Part shown: in pieces, positions 8,013 through 18,086 of the stretch | How positions within the stretch are numbered: the stretch's first letter is position 1 | How the letters are laid out: each line of letters opens with the position of its first letter | Assembly: GCA_013360215.1 (NCBI GenBank) | Contig: JABWCP010000030.1 | Span: 1 to 37,059, forward strand | DNA: 37,059 bases | Direction of reading: 5' to 3' | From: a bacterium | Lineage (GTDB): Bacteria > CLD3 > SB21 | Made by a program: the position numbers and the translations under genes | Notes under the pieces: generated by a model | Told to the model about the DNA's origin: nothing | Database searches by the model: none | The model's input: the letters and a program-made list of their open reading frames with translations, nothing else

Positions 8013-8379
8013 AATACTGTACGCGGCGCTGATACTCTCTTCACTGATCGGTTACCTCGAATGGGGTAACGGTAACCACACTTTTCTCGTGCAAGCAGAG
8101 TTTGATATCATCCGCAAGTTTTTCACACATAGCGACTCGATCGTCCATCCGATGATAGCGTTACCTTTAGCGGGGCAGATGTTATTGGTTTTCAGTCTGT
8201 TTCAGAATAGACCGCACCCGGTCGTTGTTTTAACCGGCCTACTGGGGTTAGGCGCTTTGCTGTGGTTTATATTTTTGATTGGTTTGATTTCTCTCAATCT
8301 AAAAATAACCTTCGCTGCACTTCCTTTTCTGATCGTCAGTATCATTGTTTTGTATTCGATGCGTAAAGGCGGGAAATGA
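7978..8379 (+). CDS. Small four-helix membrane protein, function unknown
   Basis: A 133 aa protein with four predicted membrane segments, around residues 13-30 (ILYAALILSSLIGYLEW), 58-74 (MIALPLAGQMLLVFSLF), 81-106 (VVVLTGLLGLGALLWFIFLIGLI) and 110-127 (ITFAALPFLIVSIIVLY). The likely start is GTG 7978, inside the end of the SRPBCC gene, as no ATG exists further in. Its position suggests translational coupling to the SRPBCC protein. I do not recognise the family. The convergent murI gene ends 71 bp downstream, with no clear terminator between. Confidence 0.65.
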   Translation: MKTNFLTALHPKILYAALILSSLIGYLEWGNGNHTFLVQAEFDIIRKFFTHSDSIVHPMIALPLAGQMLLVFSLFQNRPHPVVVLTGLLGLGALLWFIFLIGLISLNLKITFAALPFLIVSIIVLYSMRKGGK

Positions 8380-8450
8380 CGTTGAGAGATCGTAGTAAAA
8401 AACTTCGCTACGTGAAATTTTACGATGCGTTGGAAAACGGTGGCACTATA

Positions 8451-9335
8451 TCAAAAACCCATCACTTCGACATTGACGGTTTCGACGCTGTCTATTTTCG
8501 ATCCTAGAAACATTTCGCCCACACGCATAAAGTTCTTAGGAAGATCCGTCACATAAAAGCGGTGGTAGGGCTTTTGTCCGGATGTGTTAAGCAGTTTTTT
8601 TTCATCTAATATCTGTCGGGTTCTTTTGGCTGTTTCGACACCGCTGTCAATCAAAGTGACCGGTCGGCGCATGATCGTATTCATCGCCTCTTGTATCGCA
8701 CCGCTCAATATCGGATAATGCGTACACCCCATGACGAGCGTATCAATGTCTTTATCGGAAAAAACATTCAAATACTCCGCAGCAATGCGTTGTGTCACAT
8801 CATGACGAAGCCACCCTTCTTCGGCCAGCGGTACAAATAACGAACACGGCTGAGAAAACACCTCACATTGGGCATCCAATGTGTGAATGGTTTTTTTATA
8901 CGTTTGCGAATTGACCGTAGTATGCGTTCCGATAACACCGATTTTTTTTCGCAGACTTTTTCGCACGGCCGCTTCCGACCCCGGAACGATCACGCCGATG
9001 ACGGGTATTTTGAACATATTGGATAAAAAGTCGAGTGCTACGGCACTGGCCGTATTGCATGCGATGATGATCATTTTGACATTATGCTCAAGCAAAAAAA
9101 GGCAACTTTGCAACGTAAACGATTTGATCGTACGATCGGATTTGGTTCCGTAGGGTACGCGCGCCGTATCACCGAGATAAATAATACGTTCATGCGGCAG
9201 TTGGTTCATTACCTCTTTGACGACAGTAAGTCCGCCGATGCCCGAATCGAAAATTCCAATCGGTTGTTCCGAAGCCGGGGGCGCCGATTGGATGGCAGGT
9301 ACAACCGAAGGTTCCGGTGTTTGTGAACGCATCAT
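8451..9335 (-). CDS. murI: Glutamate racemase
   Basis: MurI converts L-glutamate to D-glutamate for peptidoglycan. It works by two catalytic cysteines, seen here as C93 (IIACNTAS) and C204 (VMGCTHYP), with D30-S31 in GIFDSGIGGLTVV binding substrate. The 294 aa length exceeds the usual 260-270 because of a 25-residue Pro/Ser/Ala-rich N-terminal extension before PIGIFDSG. The start ATG overlaps the stop of the response-regulator gene (ATGA), so it is the last gene of the long minus-strand operon starting with the HAD gene. The placement of a cell-wall gene under the same operon as comEC and a sigma-54 two-component pair is unusual. Identification is certain. Confidence 0.96.
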   Translation of the reverse strand: MMRSQTPEPSVVPAIQSAPPASEQPIGIFDSGIGGLTVVKEVMNQLPHERIIYLGDTARVPYGTKSDRTIKSFTLQSCLFLLEHNVKMIIIACNTASAVALDFLSNMFKIPVIGVIVPGSEAAVRKSLRKKIGVIGTHTTVNSQTYKKTIHTLDAQCEVFSQPCSLFVPLAEEGWLRHDVTQRIAAEYLNVFSDKDIDTLVMGCTHYPILSGAIQEAMNTIMRRPVTLIDSGVETAKRTRQILDEKKLLNTSGQKPYHRFYVTDLPKNFMRVGEMFLGSKIDSVETVNVEVMGF

Positions 9336-10780
9336 ATATTTTCTTTCGCTTCCTGGATGTTCAGTTCCAGCTCTTTGAGCTTTTGCTGAAGATATTGCCG
9401 TTTCATACCGAGTTTGTTCGCTGTTTGCGATATGTTCCAGTTATTCATGCGAACCGCTTCCATAAAAAATTCGCGCTCAAACGTCTGTACGACACGATGC
9501 TTGGCATCCTGAAAATTAATATCGCCTTTTTCCAGCATATCGCGTACGCCCAGTGTCGTCGGTCGTCCTCCGCCGATGATCTCAGATGGCAAAATGTCGC
9601 GCCGGATTTCTTCTTCAGTACTAAGCACGACACAACGCTCTACCACGTTGATCAATTCGCGTACATTGCCGGGCCACTCGTATTCGAGCATCGCTTTGAG
9701 CGCGTCCTGCGAAAAACGCGTCACCTGCGCTTTATGTTTTTGTGCAAACATCACAAGGTAATGATTCACCAAAAGATGAATATCCTCCGAGCGGGACCGC
9801 AGCGGCGGCAATTCGATCTCAACAACATTGATACGATAATACAAATCTTCGCGAAACTGACCGTCGCGGATAAATCGCGCCAGGTCGCGGTGCGTTGCGC
9901 TCAGAATGCGTACATCCACGCTGATGGATTCGGTACCGCCGACGCGTTCAAACTTTCGCTCCTGGATGACACGCAAAACTTTGGCCTGCGTTTCAAGCGA
10001 CATATCGCCGATTTCATCCAAAAACAACGTGCCGCCATCGGCCAATTCAAACCGCCCTTGTTTGGAAGATATGGCGCCGGTAAATGCGCCTTTTTCGTAA
10101 CCGAAAAGTTCCGACTCGATAAGCTCTTTGGGCAGTGCGGCGCAATTGATCGAAATAAAAGGGCCGTTACGACGATCGCTTTTTTCATGTATCGTGCGGG
10201 CGACTAACTCTTTTCCGGTGCCGCTTTCGCCGCGTATCAGTACCGTTATATTATTTCGGCTTACCCGTTCCAGTAAATCATACACCTGACGCATGGGTTT
10301 GCTGCTGCCGACAAATTGCCCGAAACCTTTGGCTTCTTTGAGCTCGGCACGTAATCGTTCGTTTTCATGCACGACGGCGATTTGTTGTGCCGCATGCGAT
10401 ACGAGCGCTCGCAATTCTTCGATATCGTAGGGTTTGGCCAAATAATTAAACGCACCGGATTTGATAGCCTCGACGGCAAGACGTTCCGATCCGTGCGCCG
10501 TGATCACGATGACAAAACAATGCGGTGTACGTTCTTTTATTTTTTTCAGCAAATCCATGCCGTTCATGCCGGCCATGGATACATCCGTAATGACGATATC
10601 AAAGGGATTATTGGCCATGAGATTGAGCGCCGATAATCCGTCGTCGGCTTCCGATAATTTGTAACCTTCGGGTTTGAGCGCTTTGAGCATACCATAACGC
10701 GCCGCTTTTTCATCATCCACGACGAGAATGCGAATATGCGATGTGTGCTCTTGAGAAGATTCGACCGGTATGTCACTCAT
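9332..10780 (-). CDS. NtrC-type sigma-54-dependent response regulator
   Basis: A 482 aa transcription activator with three domains. The receiver domain (about residues 15-130) has D22/D23, phosphorylation site D66 (VITDVSMAG), T94 and K116. The AAA+ domain (about 155-390) has Walker A GESGTGK at 184-190, the sigma-54-contact loop GAFTGA at 231-236 and Walker B TLFLDE at 251-256. A Fis-type helix-turn-helix ends the protein (NNWNISQTANKLGMKRQYLQQKL). It overlaps the sensor kinase gene by 4 bp (ATGA), marking the two as a cognate pair. By analogy it opens sigma-54 promoters when phosphorylated. Its targets are unknown; no obvious -24/-12 element was recognised in the window. Confidence 0.95.
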   Translation of the reverse strand: MSDIPVESSQEHTSHIRILVVDDEKAARYGMLKALKPEGYKLSEADDGLSALNLMANNPFDIVITDVSMAGMNGMDLLKKIKERTPHCFVIVITAHGSERLAVEAIKSGAFNYLAKPYDIEELRALVSHAAQQIAVVHENERLRAELKEAKGFGQFVGSSKPMRQVYDLLERVSRNNITVLIRGESGTGKELVARTIHEKSDRRNGPFISINCAALPKELIESELFGYEKGAFTGAISSKQGRFELADGGTLFLDEIGDMSLETQAKVLRVIQERKFERVGGTESISVDVRILSATHRDLARFIRDGQFREDLYYRINVVEIELPPLRSRSEDIHLLVNHYLVMFAQKHKAQVTRFSQDALKAMLEYEWPGNVRELINVVERCVVLSTEEEIRRDILPSEIIGGGRPTTLGVRDMLEKGDINFQDAKHRVVQTFEREFFMEAVRMNNWNISQTANKLGMKRQYLQQKLKELELNIQEAKENI

Positions 10781-13080
10781 GATCGGGATGTACTTTCGCT
10801 GGGAATATACACTTCAAACGACGTTCCTACCTGGAGTTCGCTGCGTAAAACGAGACGACCTCCGAGTGCTTGTATTTTATTTTTAACTATAGCGAGACCC
10901 AAACCGGTACCTTCGCTTTTGGTTGTAAAAAATGGTTTAAAAATTTCGCCCAAGCGTTCCGGCGGAATACCGTGCCCCGTATCCGTTATGGCGATTCGTA
11001 AACATTTTGTTTTACCGGCTTCGGGCGGAAGTATGATTTCCGTACCGGGATCTTTTTTAATCGCTTCTATTTTTTTTGCTGTGACGGCTTCAGCGCTCCA
11101 TTCCGTCCAACCAGCCGACGGATCGTCGGGATAAAGTTTGTCAAAAACGCCGACTTCCGTTTCCGCTCCGCCGATAAAATAGTTGGCGTCCATTTGTACG
11201 TACGCGCCATGGATCATCAGACGTCCGCCTTCGGGCATGGATTGGATCGCGTTGATAATAAGGTTAAATATGATTTCTTTCAAGTCGCCTTGGCGTGAGC
11301 GAATGACGAGCGGTGCATGGTCATAACGCGTAAAAATGCGGATATTGCGAACCCGCGTTTCCTGACGTGAGATCGTAAGGATGGCATCTATAATTTTGAT
11401 AATATCAATACGATCCATGCCCGAACTGTCGCTTCGTGCAAAACGCAGAAGCTGATTGACAACGGATGACAAGCGATCAATTTCTTCGTTAATAATTTCC
11501 AAATCCTGGATCGCTTCCGTGTCGGTGTTTTCCTTTTTTTTCTGATCGTGCATAGATTGCACGATACTTTTGATGGAGCTCAGCGGATTTTTCACTTCGT
11601 GCGCAATACTGGTGGACAACATACCCAGCGACGTCAGTTTGTCCGCTTCAAACATTTTGGATTCGAGTTCGATACGACGTTGGAGAAGCTGTATGTTTTC
11701 GATAGAAATCGCAACCTGACTCGCTACTGTAAGTAATAATTCTTTTTCTTCGAATTCAAAATCCTCATTGCTCTTCTTTTTTCCGATCGCCAAGATCCCT
11801 ACCAGTTCGTTATCCAAAACAATCCCGAGATAAATTTGATACGGCACTTCGGCACTGCGAAGGTGAAAAATGTTCATCTTCCGCGCATCATACAGACCGT
11901 TTCCTTTTTGAATATGGCGCGTAATCTTTTCAAGATTAAACGTTTTGATATCACCGTATGCATGCACGATACTGTATAGCGTTCGCTCTCCGGATACGGT
12001 TTTATTCAACGTGTATAGCCCGACTTCTTCGACATGCAGTGCATCCACGATACCGGCACGAACAGCTTTTGTCAATTCGGCGAGATTGGCGGCGCTGACG
12101 ATATGCTCCGTGATCTTACGAATCAACGATTGGAAATACGATTTTTCATGCAACGCAAATTGTCCCGCGATGCGGCGTACAAGGTATTTGGTCGGTTCGT
12201 ATATGAGAAACAACATGGATACAAGCACGATCTCAAGAAATTCGACGTTTAATTCAGGATTTTCCTCCGCCATTTTGCGAAGCGCTTTGGAGCTCATAAT
12301 GAATACTACGAGAAAAACACCCGAAATGGTGATCAATAAAAACCGACGCCTTGCGACCGTCGAATAAAAAGGATATTTGTACAGCAGATACACCATCGCA
12401 CCCGTCGGTATCAACGACGAAATCATAATCATGTTTTTGAGCGACCGATCCAGACGCACGTTGCCTGTACCGCCATAAAAATAGAAATACACCAAAAGCA
12501 CGGAGATGACGATCGTGATGATAAGTTCGACGATAAAAAATTGTCGCCATTTTTCGTTGCGGCTGAGACGTATAATGCGTGACGATAAAAAACCGGAAAC
12601 TAATAAACATACGATCAGCCAAAAAACATAAGGCGGTATAAAACTCATGCCCTCATCCAGAATGCGGCGACGTCCGTCAATGATCGTGTATTGGCTAAAA
12701 TAAAGTATCGCCAAAATCGGCGCATACATAATGTAGGGAAACCAGGCTAATATACGTGAGCGGCGGTTGATCAGATTGAGCACGTATTCCAAAAACGACG
12801 CATGCAGATGCACGACGAGCGGCGGAAAAAACGCTATCGCATACAAAGAGATGTAACGGAGTTCGGAGTAAATCTCCAGCGCCGGGCGGCCAAATACTTG
12901 TTTGATGAGCATTCCGAGAAACTGAAATCCGTGCCAAAACGTAAGTATCGCCACGAATACCAGAAACACATATTCATGCTTCAGTTTATTCTGACGCTTG
13001 AGAGTCTCGGCAAACAGCACGCTATAAAGTATCGCGCCGACAAAAAAACCGAGCAGAACTATAAGATCGTAGCCTAACAT
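10777..13080 (-). CDS. Membrane sensor histidine kinase with GAF domain
   Basis: A 767 aa hybrid-free sensor kinase. Residues 1 to about 300 hold multiple membrane helices (MLGYDLIVLLGFFVGAILYS, FFPPLVVHLHASFLEYVL, FVFWLIVCLLVSGFL-like, LIITIVISVLLVYFYFY and others), an N-terminal sensor of the 7TM type. A GAF-like domain follows at about 330-475, then a coiled linker. The phosphoacceptor is H494 in TSIAHEVKNPLSS. The ATPase domain shows N box NLIINAIQSMPEGG, G1 DTGHGIP and G2 GTGLGLAIVKNKI. It starts 3 bp after the comEC stop and overlaps the response regulator gene, so one message encodes all three. The signal is unknown. Placement next to Bat and ComEC genes points to an envelope or oxidative cue, an inference from context only. 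Confidence 0.92.
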   Translation of the reverse strand: MLGYDLIVLLGFFVGAILYSVLFAETLKRQNKLKHEYVFLVFVAILTFWHGFQFLGMLIKQVFGRPALEIYSELRYISLYAIAFFPPLVVHLHASFLEYVLNLINRRSRILAWFPYIMYAPILAILYFSQYTIIDGRRRILDEGMSFIPPYVFWLIVCLLVSGFLSSRIIRLSRNEKWRQFFIVELIITIVISVLLVYFYFYGGTGNVRLDRSLKNMIMISSLIPTGAMVYLLYKYPFYSTVARRRFLLITISGVFLVVFIMSSKALRKMAEENPELNVEFLEIVLVSMLFLIYEPTKYLVRRIAGQFALHEKSYFQSLIRKITEHIVSAANLAELTKAVRAGIVDALHVEEVGLYTLNKTVSGERTLYSIVHAYGDIKTFNLEKITRHIQKGNGLYDARKMNIFHLRSAEVPYQIYLGIVLDNELVGILAIGKKKSNEDFEFEEKELLLTVASQVAISIENIQLLQRRIELESKMFEADKLTSLGMLSTSIAHEVKNPLSSIKSIVQSMHDQKKKENTDTEAIQDLEIINEEIDRLSSVVNQLLRFARSDSSGMDRIDIIKIIDAILTISRQETRVRNIRIFTRYDHAPLVIRSRQGDLKEIIFNLIINAIQSMPEGGRLMIHGAYVQMDANYFIGGAETEVGVFDKLYPDDPSAGWTEWSAEAVTAKKIEAIKKDPGTEIILPPEAGKTKCLRIAITDTGHGIPPERLGEIFKPFFTTKSEGTGLGLAIVKNKIQALGGRLVLRSELQVGTSFEVYIPSESTSRS

Positions 13081-13083
13081 AGT

Positions 13084-15489
13084 TTACCGAGTGCGTTGTA
13101 TGGATTTACCATCGAGCCAAAACTGAACAGCGCCCCATTGGTCCGTTCGTAAGATCTGCGTACCGGCATTGCGCCAGGCATTTACGGTTTCCAAATCAGG
13201 GTGACCGAATTTATTTCCTTCTCCGCAAGATATTACCGCGTACGCCGGAGACGCGGCTTGGATCAATTTTGCCGTCGTACCGTTGGAAGAACCGTGATGT
13301 GCGATTTTGACAATATCGGCCTTTATCACCATCCCGGAATCGGACAACGCATCCCACGTTTCGGTCTCTGCATCCCCGCTAAATAAAATCCGATTTTCGC
13401 CGTATTCCAAAACAAATACAAGCGACGTATTATTGATATCATACGGCGGCGGCTCATCGCTTCGCACGAACGATACCCCGGGATGCAGTATACGTATTCG
13501 CGTCTCCGGACCAAAGGTAACAACCCGGTCCTTTTGCAAAACTTGATAATCTATAGATTTTTCAGCAATGGTATTCAAAATATTTTTATAAATCGCCGAC
13601 GGATAATATTGACCCGGATCAAAAACCCGTTTTACATTAAAATAATTGAGTAAAAATCCGGCGCCGCCGATGTGATCGTCATGCGGATGCGATAAAATCA
13701 ACGCATCAATCGAAGTAATCCCTTGTTTCCACAAATAAGGCGCGACAACCCGCTCGCCATAATCAAACTGCGGATCCTGATCTCCTGCATCGATCACGAT
13801 CGTACGCCCATCATCCAGATGTACGACACACGCATCGCCTTGACCCACATCTAAAAATGTAATCACCGTTTTTTTAGAAGTCGGTATATTTTGGAAAATC
13901 ACTCCAACACTTAAAGCTGCAATAACAACCCAAACGGCCCAGCGGCGCACCAATTTCCTGTCCCAAAAAAACCACACGGCCAGCAATAAATAATAAACGC
14001 TCAATACGATCATATCCATGCGGTAAAACTGCGTGTAGGCAAAGGGAAGTTTAACGGAAAACCGGGCCGTGGCGATCATCAATCCGATCAGATAATCGTT
14101 GAGATGGGCATACCATTGGGCAAGAGTAAACGAAAAGGAACCGACTATCGCGGACAAAAATCCCAAAGCCATCACCGCCGATGAAATCGGTGATATAAAA
14201 ACATTTGCTATCAACGCAGTAAGTGGAATTTTATAAAAATAATATGCCGTAAACGGTAAAGTACCGATTTGCGCCGCTACCGACACCAATAACCCCATAA
14301 TGACCCATCGCAACACCGCCGGCGTACGTTCCGTTAGAATTCGTCGCTTTTTGCACCATGCTTCCAGACGCGGATAGATAATAACCAATGACAACACCGC
14401 CAAAAACGAGAGCTGTAAACCGATATCAAAAATCGCCAAAGGATCCCAAAAGAGAATGATCAGCAGTGAAACGCACAGAGAATTGATAATATTCGTTCGA
14501 CGCTCCAATAACGTACCGAATAACACGACGCCGGTCATGATACCGGCACGCACCGCCGGCGGCACAAAATCGGCTATCCACACATACAAAAAAAGACTGA
14601 TCAGCGTAAGAATAATACGCCATGCGTACGGCACACGTAAGACACTAAATAGTCCGAGGATTAAAAGCGAAATAAAAACCACATGTAAACCGCTGATCGA
14701 AAGAATGTGAATCGCGCCGCTATACGAAAATGCATTAAGAATCTCCTGCGGTATATCGCTGCGATCACCGACGATAAGACCACTGGCTATGGCGGCATGC
14801 AGCGGCGGAAGCGTTTTTTCATTGAGCTCAATGATAAAGTGTTTGATCGGTAAGATAAAAAATTCTGTCACCGGATTCAGTGACGTATGACCTTCGATGC
14901 GAATATTGGCCGCGTCGCCGGCATACATGACACCATATAATCCGTGGTATGCAGCATACGCCGCAAAATCAAACTCTCCCGGATTACGACTTCCGCGCGG
15001 AGAACGCAGATACCCCCAAATCGAAATGCGATCGCCATACGCCGGGCGAACGGTCGAATCAGTAAAGCATACAACCTGGATTTTTCCAGACGACGGTAAA
15101 ATTAAATTTCGGGTAAAAACGACCGAGTCGGTTTCCACCGCAAAACGTGTTCGCTGAGTGTTGATTTGAGGATCGTTGACGACAGTCCCGTGTACCAATA
15201 CTTTCTGATTCAAATCAAGGTAAGATGAAACGTGATGCGCTTGAAATTGGTTATCGGGCATACGGCCCAATACAAGAAAAAACACGACGGTGACTTGAAC
15301 AAACAAACCCCAAAAGTGATTTTGGAAGCGCCAATACAAAACGATACCGGTCAAAACAACGAGCGAAGATACAATGGCATTATTTATCGGCCAATGGATT
15401 TCCGGAGATACTGCATCGAGAATAAGTATGGAAACGATGTAGAGAATGGTAAGCTTGAGCGCGGGATAAACCGATGTATCGCTTCGCAT
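13084..15489 (-). CDS. comEC: ComEC/Rec2-family DNA uptake channel
   Basis: ComEC is the inner-membrane channel that brings single-stranded DNA into the cytoplasm during natural transformation. This 801 aa protein has all three parts: an N-terminal DUF4131 region with an OB-like soluble domain (about 1-200), the multi-helix Competence domain (about 215-490, with FSYSGAIHILSISGLHV, the family signature) and a C-terminal metallo-beta-lactamase domain (about 525-790). The metal site is H601-x-H603-x-D605-H606 (LSHPHDDHIGGAG), followed by FSGDAETE and KIAHHGSSNGT. An intact metal site agrees with a nuclease-type C-terminus. It starts 1 bp after batE. Presence of ComEC suggests competence, but other com genes are not in view. 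Confidence 0.95.
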   Translation of the reverse strand: MRSDTSVYPALKLTILYIVSILILDAVSPEIHWPINNAIVSSLVVLTGIVLYWRFQNHFWGLFVQVTVVFFLVLGRMPDNQFQAHHVSSYLDLNQKVLVHGTVVNDPQINTQRTRFAVETDSVVFTRNLILPSSGKIQVVCFTDSTVRPAYGDRISIWGYLRSPRGSRNPGEFDFAAYAAYHGLYGVMYAGDAANIRIEGHTSLNPVTEFFILPIKHFIIELNEKTLPPLHAAIASGLIVGDRSDIPQEILNAFSYSGAIHILSISGLHVVFISLLILGLFSVLRVPYAWRIILTLISLFLYVWIADFVPPAVRAGIMTGVVLFGTLLERRTNIINSLCVSLLIILFWDPLAIFDIGLQLSFLAVLSLVIIYPRLEAWCKKRRILTERTPAVLRWVIMGLLVSVAAQIGTLPFTAYYFYKIPLTALIANVFISPISSAVMALGFLSAIVGSFSFTLAQWYAHLNDYLIGLMIATARFSVKLPFAYTQFYRMDMIVLSVYYLLLAVWFFWDRKLVRRWAVWVVIAALSVGVIFQNIPTSKKTVITFLDVGQGDACVVHLDDGRTIVIDAGDQDPQFDYGERVVAPYLWKQGITSIDALILSHPHDDHIGGAGFLLNYFNVKRVFDPGQYYPSAIYKNILNTIAEKSIDYQVLQKDRVVTFGPETRIRILHPGVSFVRSDEPPPYDINNTSLVFVLEYGENRILFSGDAETETWDALSDSGMVIKADIVKIAHHGSSNGTTAKLIQAASPAYAVISCGEGNKFGHPDLETVNAWRNAGTQILRTDQWGAVQFWLDGKSIQRTR

Positions 15490-15490
15490 A

Positions 15491-16243
15491 TCAAAGAATG
15501 CCGACAGCCGGTCGTTTTATCCATCCCACGTTTCCGTCATCCAAACGCAGTTCCAACCATTCGTTGCGCTCCGATCGAATAACAGCTTTCGTGCCTTCGT
15601 GCAGTATGAATACGGTCGTTGATGTTTCAATCGGTTCATTTTTAATTTCCACATAAGGAACCAAAATCACGGCTTCGACCCGATTGGATTCGCTGTAGGC
15701 ACGCCATAAAAAAACAGATGCGTTGATACAAAGAAGTGTGATCCATACCATGCGCAATATCCGGCCCGTGCGCGCCCTTCGCCATTGCGGGCGTACTCTT
15801 TGAGCAACCAATAAAGCGACAAATCCGTTTACAATACAAACCAGCACAAAACCCCATTCGGCAAGCGAAATCGCTTGAAGCGTAGCGATCATCCATACGA
15901 CCCATTCCGGTCTGGGCGGTGTGACGATTTTATCTTTAAGCTGCAGACGTGTCAATTCGAGATTAAACCGTACATCTTCGTCGGCAGGATGCAAACGTAA
16001 TGCTTTTTCGTAATAAAACACGGCCATACCAAATTGTTTCGTCCGGTAATAGGTATTGGCTAAATTATAAAACAACGCGCCGGAAACCGAACCTTGATCA
16101 ACGAGTTTTTGGTATGCATCACGGGCCGCTACAAAATCACGCGCCTCATAAAAAGCATGCGCCTTCGCAAACAGGGTATCATTTTCCTGTGCCCATAACA
16201 CCGGTGCAGCGCTCATCACGATCCAAAATAAAAAACGATTCAT
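15491..16243 (-). CDS. batE: BatE-like TPR and SH3 domain protein
   Basis: A 250 aa protein with signal peptide (MNRFLFWIVMSAAPVLWAQ), two or three TPR units (about residues 20-105; AKAHAFYEARDFVAARDAYQ, ALFYNLANTYYRTKQFGMAV), two membrane helices (about 118-145 and 165-180), and a C-terminal bacterial SH3 segment (residues about 195-250, ending EWLELRLDDGNVGWIKRP). This matches BatE of the Bacteroides aerotolerance cluster, thought to act with BatD in the envelope. It starts by a 4 bp overlap with batD (ATGA) and ends 1 bp from comEC. The usual batA/batB (von Willebrand) partners and the MoxR gene are not adjacent. Confidence 0.85.
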   Translation of the reverse strand: MNRFLFWIVMSAAPVLWAQENDTLFAKAHAFYEARDFVAARDAYQKLVDQGSVSGALFYNLANTYYRTKQFGMAVFYYEKALRLHPADEDVRFNLELTRLQLKDKIVTPPRPEWVVWMIATLQAISLAEWGFVLVCIVNGFVALLVAQRVRPQWRRARTGRILRMVWITLLCINASVFLWRAYSESNRVEAVILVPYVEIKNEPIETSTTVFILHEGTKAVIRSERNEWLELRLDDGNVGWIKRPAVGIL

Positions 16244-18021
16244 AGCGCATTGTCCATATTTAAAATAGCTGCACGAATACGCTCGTACGCATCATCCATC
16301 CGTGCGCGCGACTTCCCGTCGGGTGAAAAACGCGCTTCATCACACATGTGCATGCAGTCCATATATTCCGTTATCAAATTGTTTTCCACATTCCGTTCGC
16401 GCAAAATTTCTGTTATGTGCTCGCGAGTGTACACATTTTCACCGACATGCAATTTATCGGTGATAAGGCCGTTTAATGTTTTGGAAAGTTCGGTATAAAA
16501 CGAATCCTGTTGATTGGATTTCATCAACGCTTCAGCCGCTTTGAGACGTTTACGCGCCAGGGGACTGGCTTTGCGATATCGCAAACCGATACCGTCTTTT
16601 TGCAATTCTTCGTGTTTAATCGCCCACACATATACCGTACCCCACAAAAGAAGCGGAAATATCATTCCCGCGATAAACCACCAGCGAAAATAAACCGGCG
16701 CATAACTTTCTTCCGAAAGATTTTCCGTTTTGATAAAACGAATGTCTTTCGCCAACAACGCGATTTCCTCTTTACTCAGCGCGTTATGCGAAAAAATACC
16801 GCCTCCCGTACCTTGTGCTATGGTCACACGGTGAGGACCTGATGATTTAGTAACGTATTTTTTCAAAACCGGATCGTAATAAGAGAGATTAAAAACCGGT
16901 ATCTCCACTTGGCGCGGTAGCCGCGGCACACCGACATATTCAAAAACTTTACTGCCGCTGACGAGATTAGAATTTTTATTCAGCGTTTCGGACGATTTCG
17001 GATCGTACCGCTCAAAATCATCGCCGAAAGGCGTCGGTGGAATCTCGGCGGATTTAATGTTTCCTGTTCCCGATATGGTGATCGTATACGTCAGCGCTTC
17101 ACCCGTTTTCAAACTGTTTTTGTCAACCGCTGTTTTTACGTCAAATTGTCCGACCAAACCCGAAAAATCCGACGGCGCATTTTCTTTGGGCAACGGGAGA
17201 ATATTCAGCTTCACAGGTTCCGATTGCAACTTGACCGTAGCTGTCTGTCCGAAAGGATCGCCGAACGGAGAAAATAAATCATCCAACGAGTTTCTGCTGC
17301 GGCGTGGAATGCGCAGTTCGCATTCGATTTCCGACGGATCTATCGTTAGCAAACCGGATCGCGTTGCAAAAAGCCCTACCCGCTTGATCGTATATACCGC
17401 ATACGCCACGCCGTTGATTTGTTCACGGGTAGATTGTATTTGTTGCGGCATGGGAAATTCTTCAGCCCAAAATCCTGTAAAACCCGGCATCCGGCTTGGC
17501 GCGTATTGAGTGATCGGAATCCGGCTGTAAATTTTTAGTTCGGCCGTAATTTGTTCACCTTGGAACGCTTCTTTTTTGGAAACCGTCAATGCGAGAAACG
17601 CATCGTTAGTTTTTTCCGAACGCTGGGAACCGGATATGCTTCCGCCCGGAACGACTTCGATCGTGAGCGCCTGCGAGGATACCGTTTTTCCGTCCACACC
17701 CACGGCCACTGGAGGGATCGTCCAGCGACCCACATCTTTCGCACGCAAAATAAAATCGTACGATTTGGACATGGAGCGACGACCGTTGATAATAGATATG
17801 GACGTGGATTCGCCCGCACCCTGATGCATGACCTCAAGGCCTTTCATTTCAGGCAATTGGGGAAGCGATGTGATGCGCAGGTTTTCGCCCGACACTTCGA
17901 TGCGCAGTTGAAATGACGTACCTTGTTCGATGACGGACTGCTCTACAGAAGCCACGCATTGGACGGTCTGCGCTTGCAACGCCGAATACGATAAAAAAAT
18001 TAAAATCGCTACACTTCGCAT
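16240..18021 (-). CDS. batD: BatD family protein
   Basis: BatD (oxygen tolerance) is an envelope protein of the Bat aerotolerance operon. Visible features are a signal peptide (MRSVAILIFLSYSALQAQ), repeated Ig-like beta domains (for example VEQSVIEQGTSFQLRIEVSGENL and DVGRWTIPPVAVGVDGKTV), a membrane helix around FRWWFIAGMIFPLLLWGTVYVW, and a cytoplasmic helical tail of about 150 residues. I chose ATG 18021, giving 593 aa, because a good signal peptide begins there. A TTG at 18090 touching the HAD stop would add 23 residues and cannot be excluded. Its 3' end overlaps batE by 4 bp. Confidence 0.88.
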   Translation of the reverse strand: MRSVAILIFLSYSALQAQTVQCVASVEQSVIEQGTSFQLRIEVSGENLRITSLPQLPEMKGLEVMHQGAGESTSISIINGRRSMSKSYDFILRAKDVGRWTIPPVAVGVDGKTVSSQALTIEVVPGGSISGSQRSEKTNDAFLALTVSKKEAFQGEQITAELKIYSRIPITQYAPSRMPGFTGFWAEEFPMPQQIQSTREQINGVAYAVYTIKRVGLFATRSGLLTIDPSEIECELRIPRRSRNSLDDLFSPFGDPFGQTATVKLQSEPVKLNILPLPKENAPSDFSGLVGQFDVKTAVDKNSLKTGEALTYTITISGTGNIKSAEIPPTPFGDDFERYDPKSSETLNKNSNLVSGSKVFEYVGVPRLPRQVEIPVFNLSYYDPVLKKYVTKSSGPHRVTIAQGTGGGIFSHNALSKEEIALLAKDIRFIKTENLSEESYAPVYFRWWFIAGMIFPLLLWGTVYVWAIKHEELQKDGIGLRYRKASPLARKRLKAAEALMKSNQQDSFYTELSKTLNGLITDKLHVGENVYTREHITEILRERNVENNLITEYMDCMHMCDEARFSPDGKSRARMDDAYERIRAAILNMDNAL

Positions 18022-18086
18022 GACGTGTTGACTAAAGCCGATGATGTGTTTTACCTGATCTATACGCAAAAAGCTCACAATAGGAT

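Noticed and set aside
8380-8450. Bidirectional terminator between the convergent membrane protein and murI genes
   Set aside because: Only short imperfect stems (CGTAG/CTACG) without a T run in either direction.
9317-10207. 296-codon plus-strand frame opposite the response regulator gene
   Set aside because: It lies antisense to a clear NtrC-type gene and shows no family feature; long antisense frames are expected opposite GC-skewed codons.
9332-13080. PrsK/PrsR pair of an exosortase (PEP-CTERM) system
   Set aside because: The kinase has an N-terminal membrane block plus GAF and the regulator is NtrC-type, which fits, but no exosortase or PEP-CTERM protein is in the window, so the link is unsupported.
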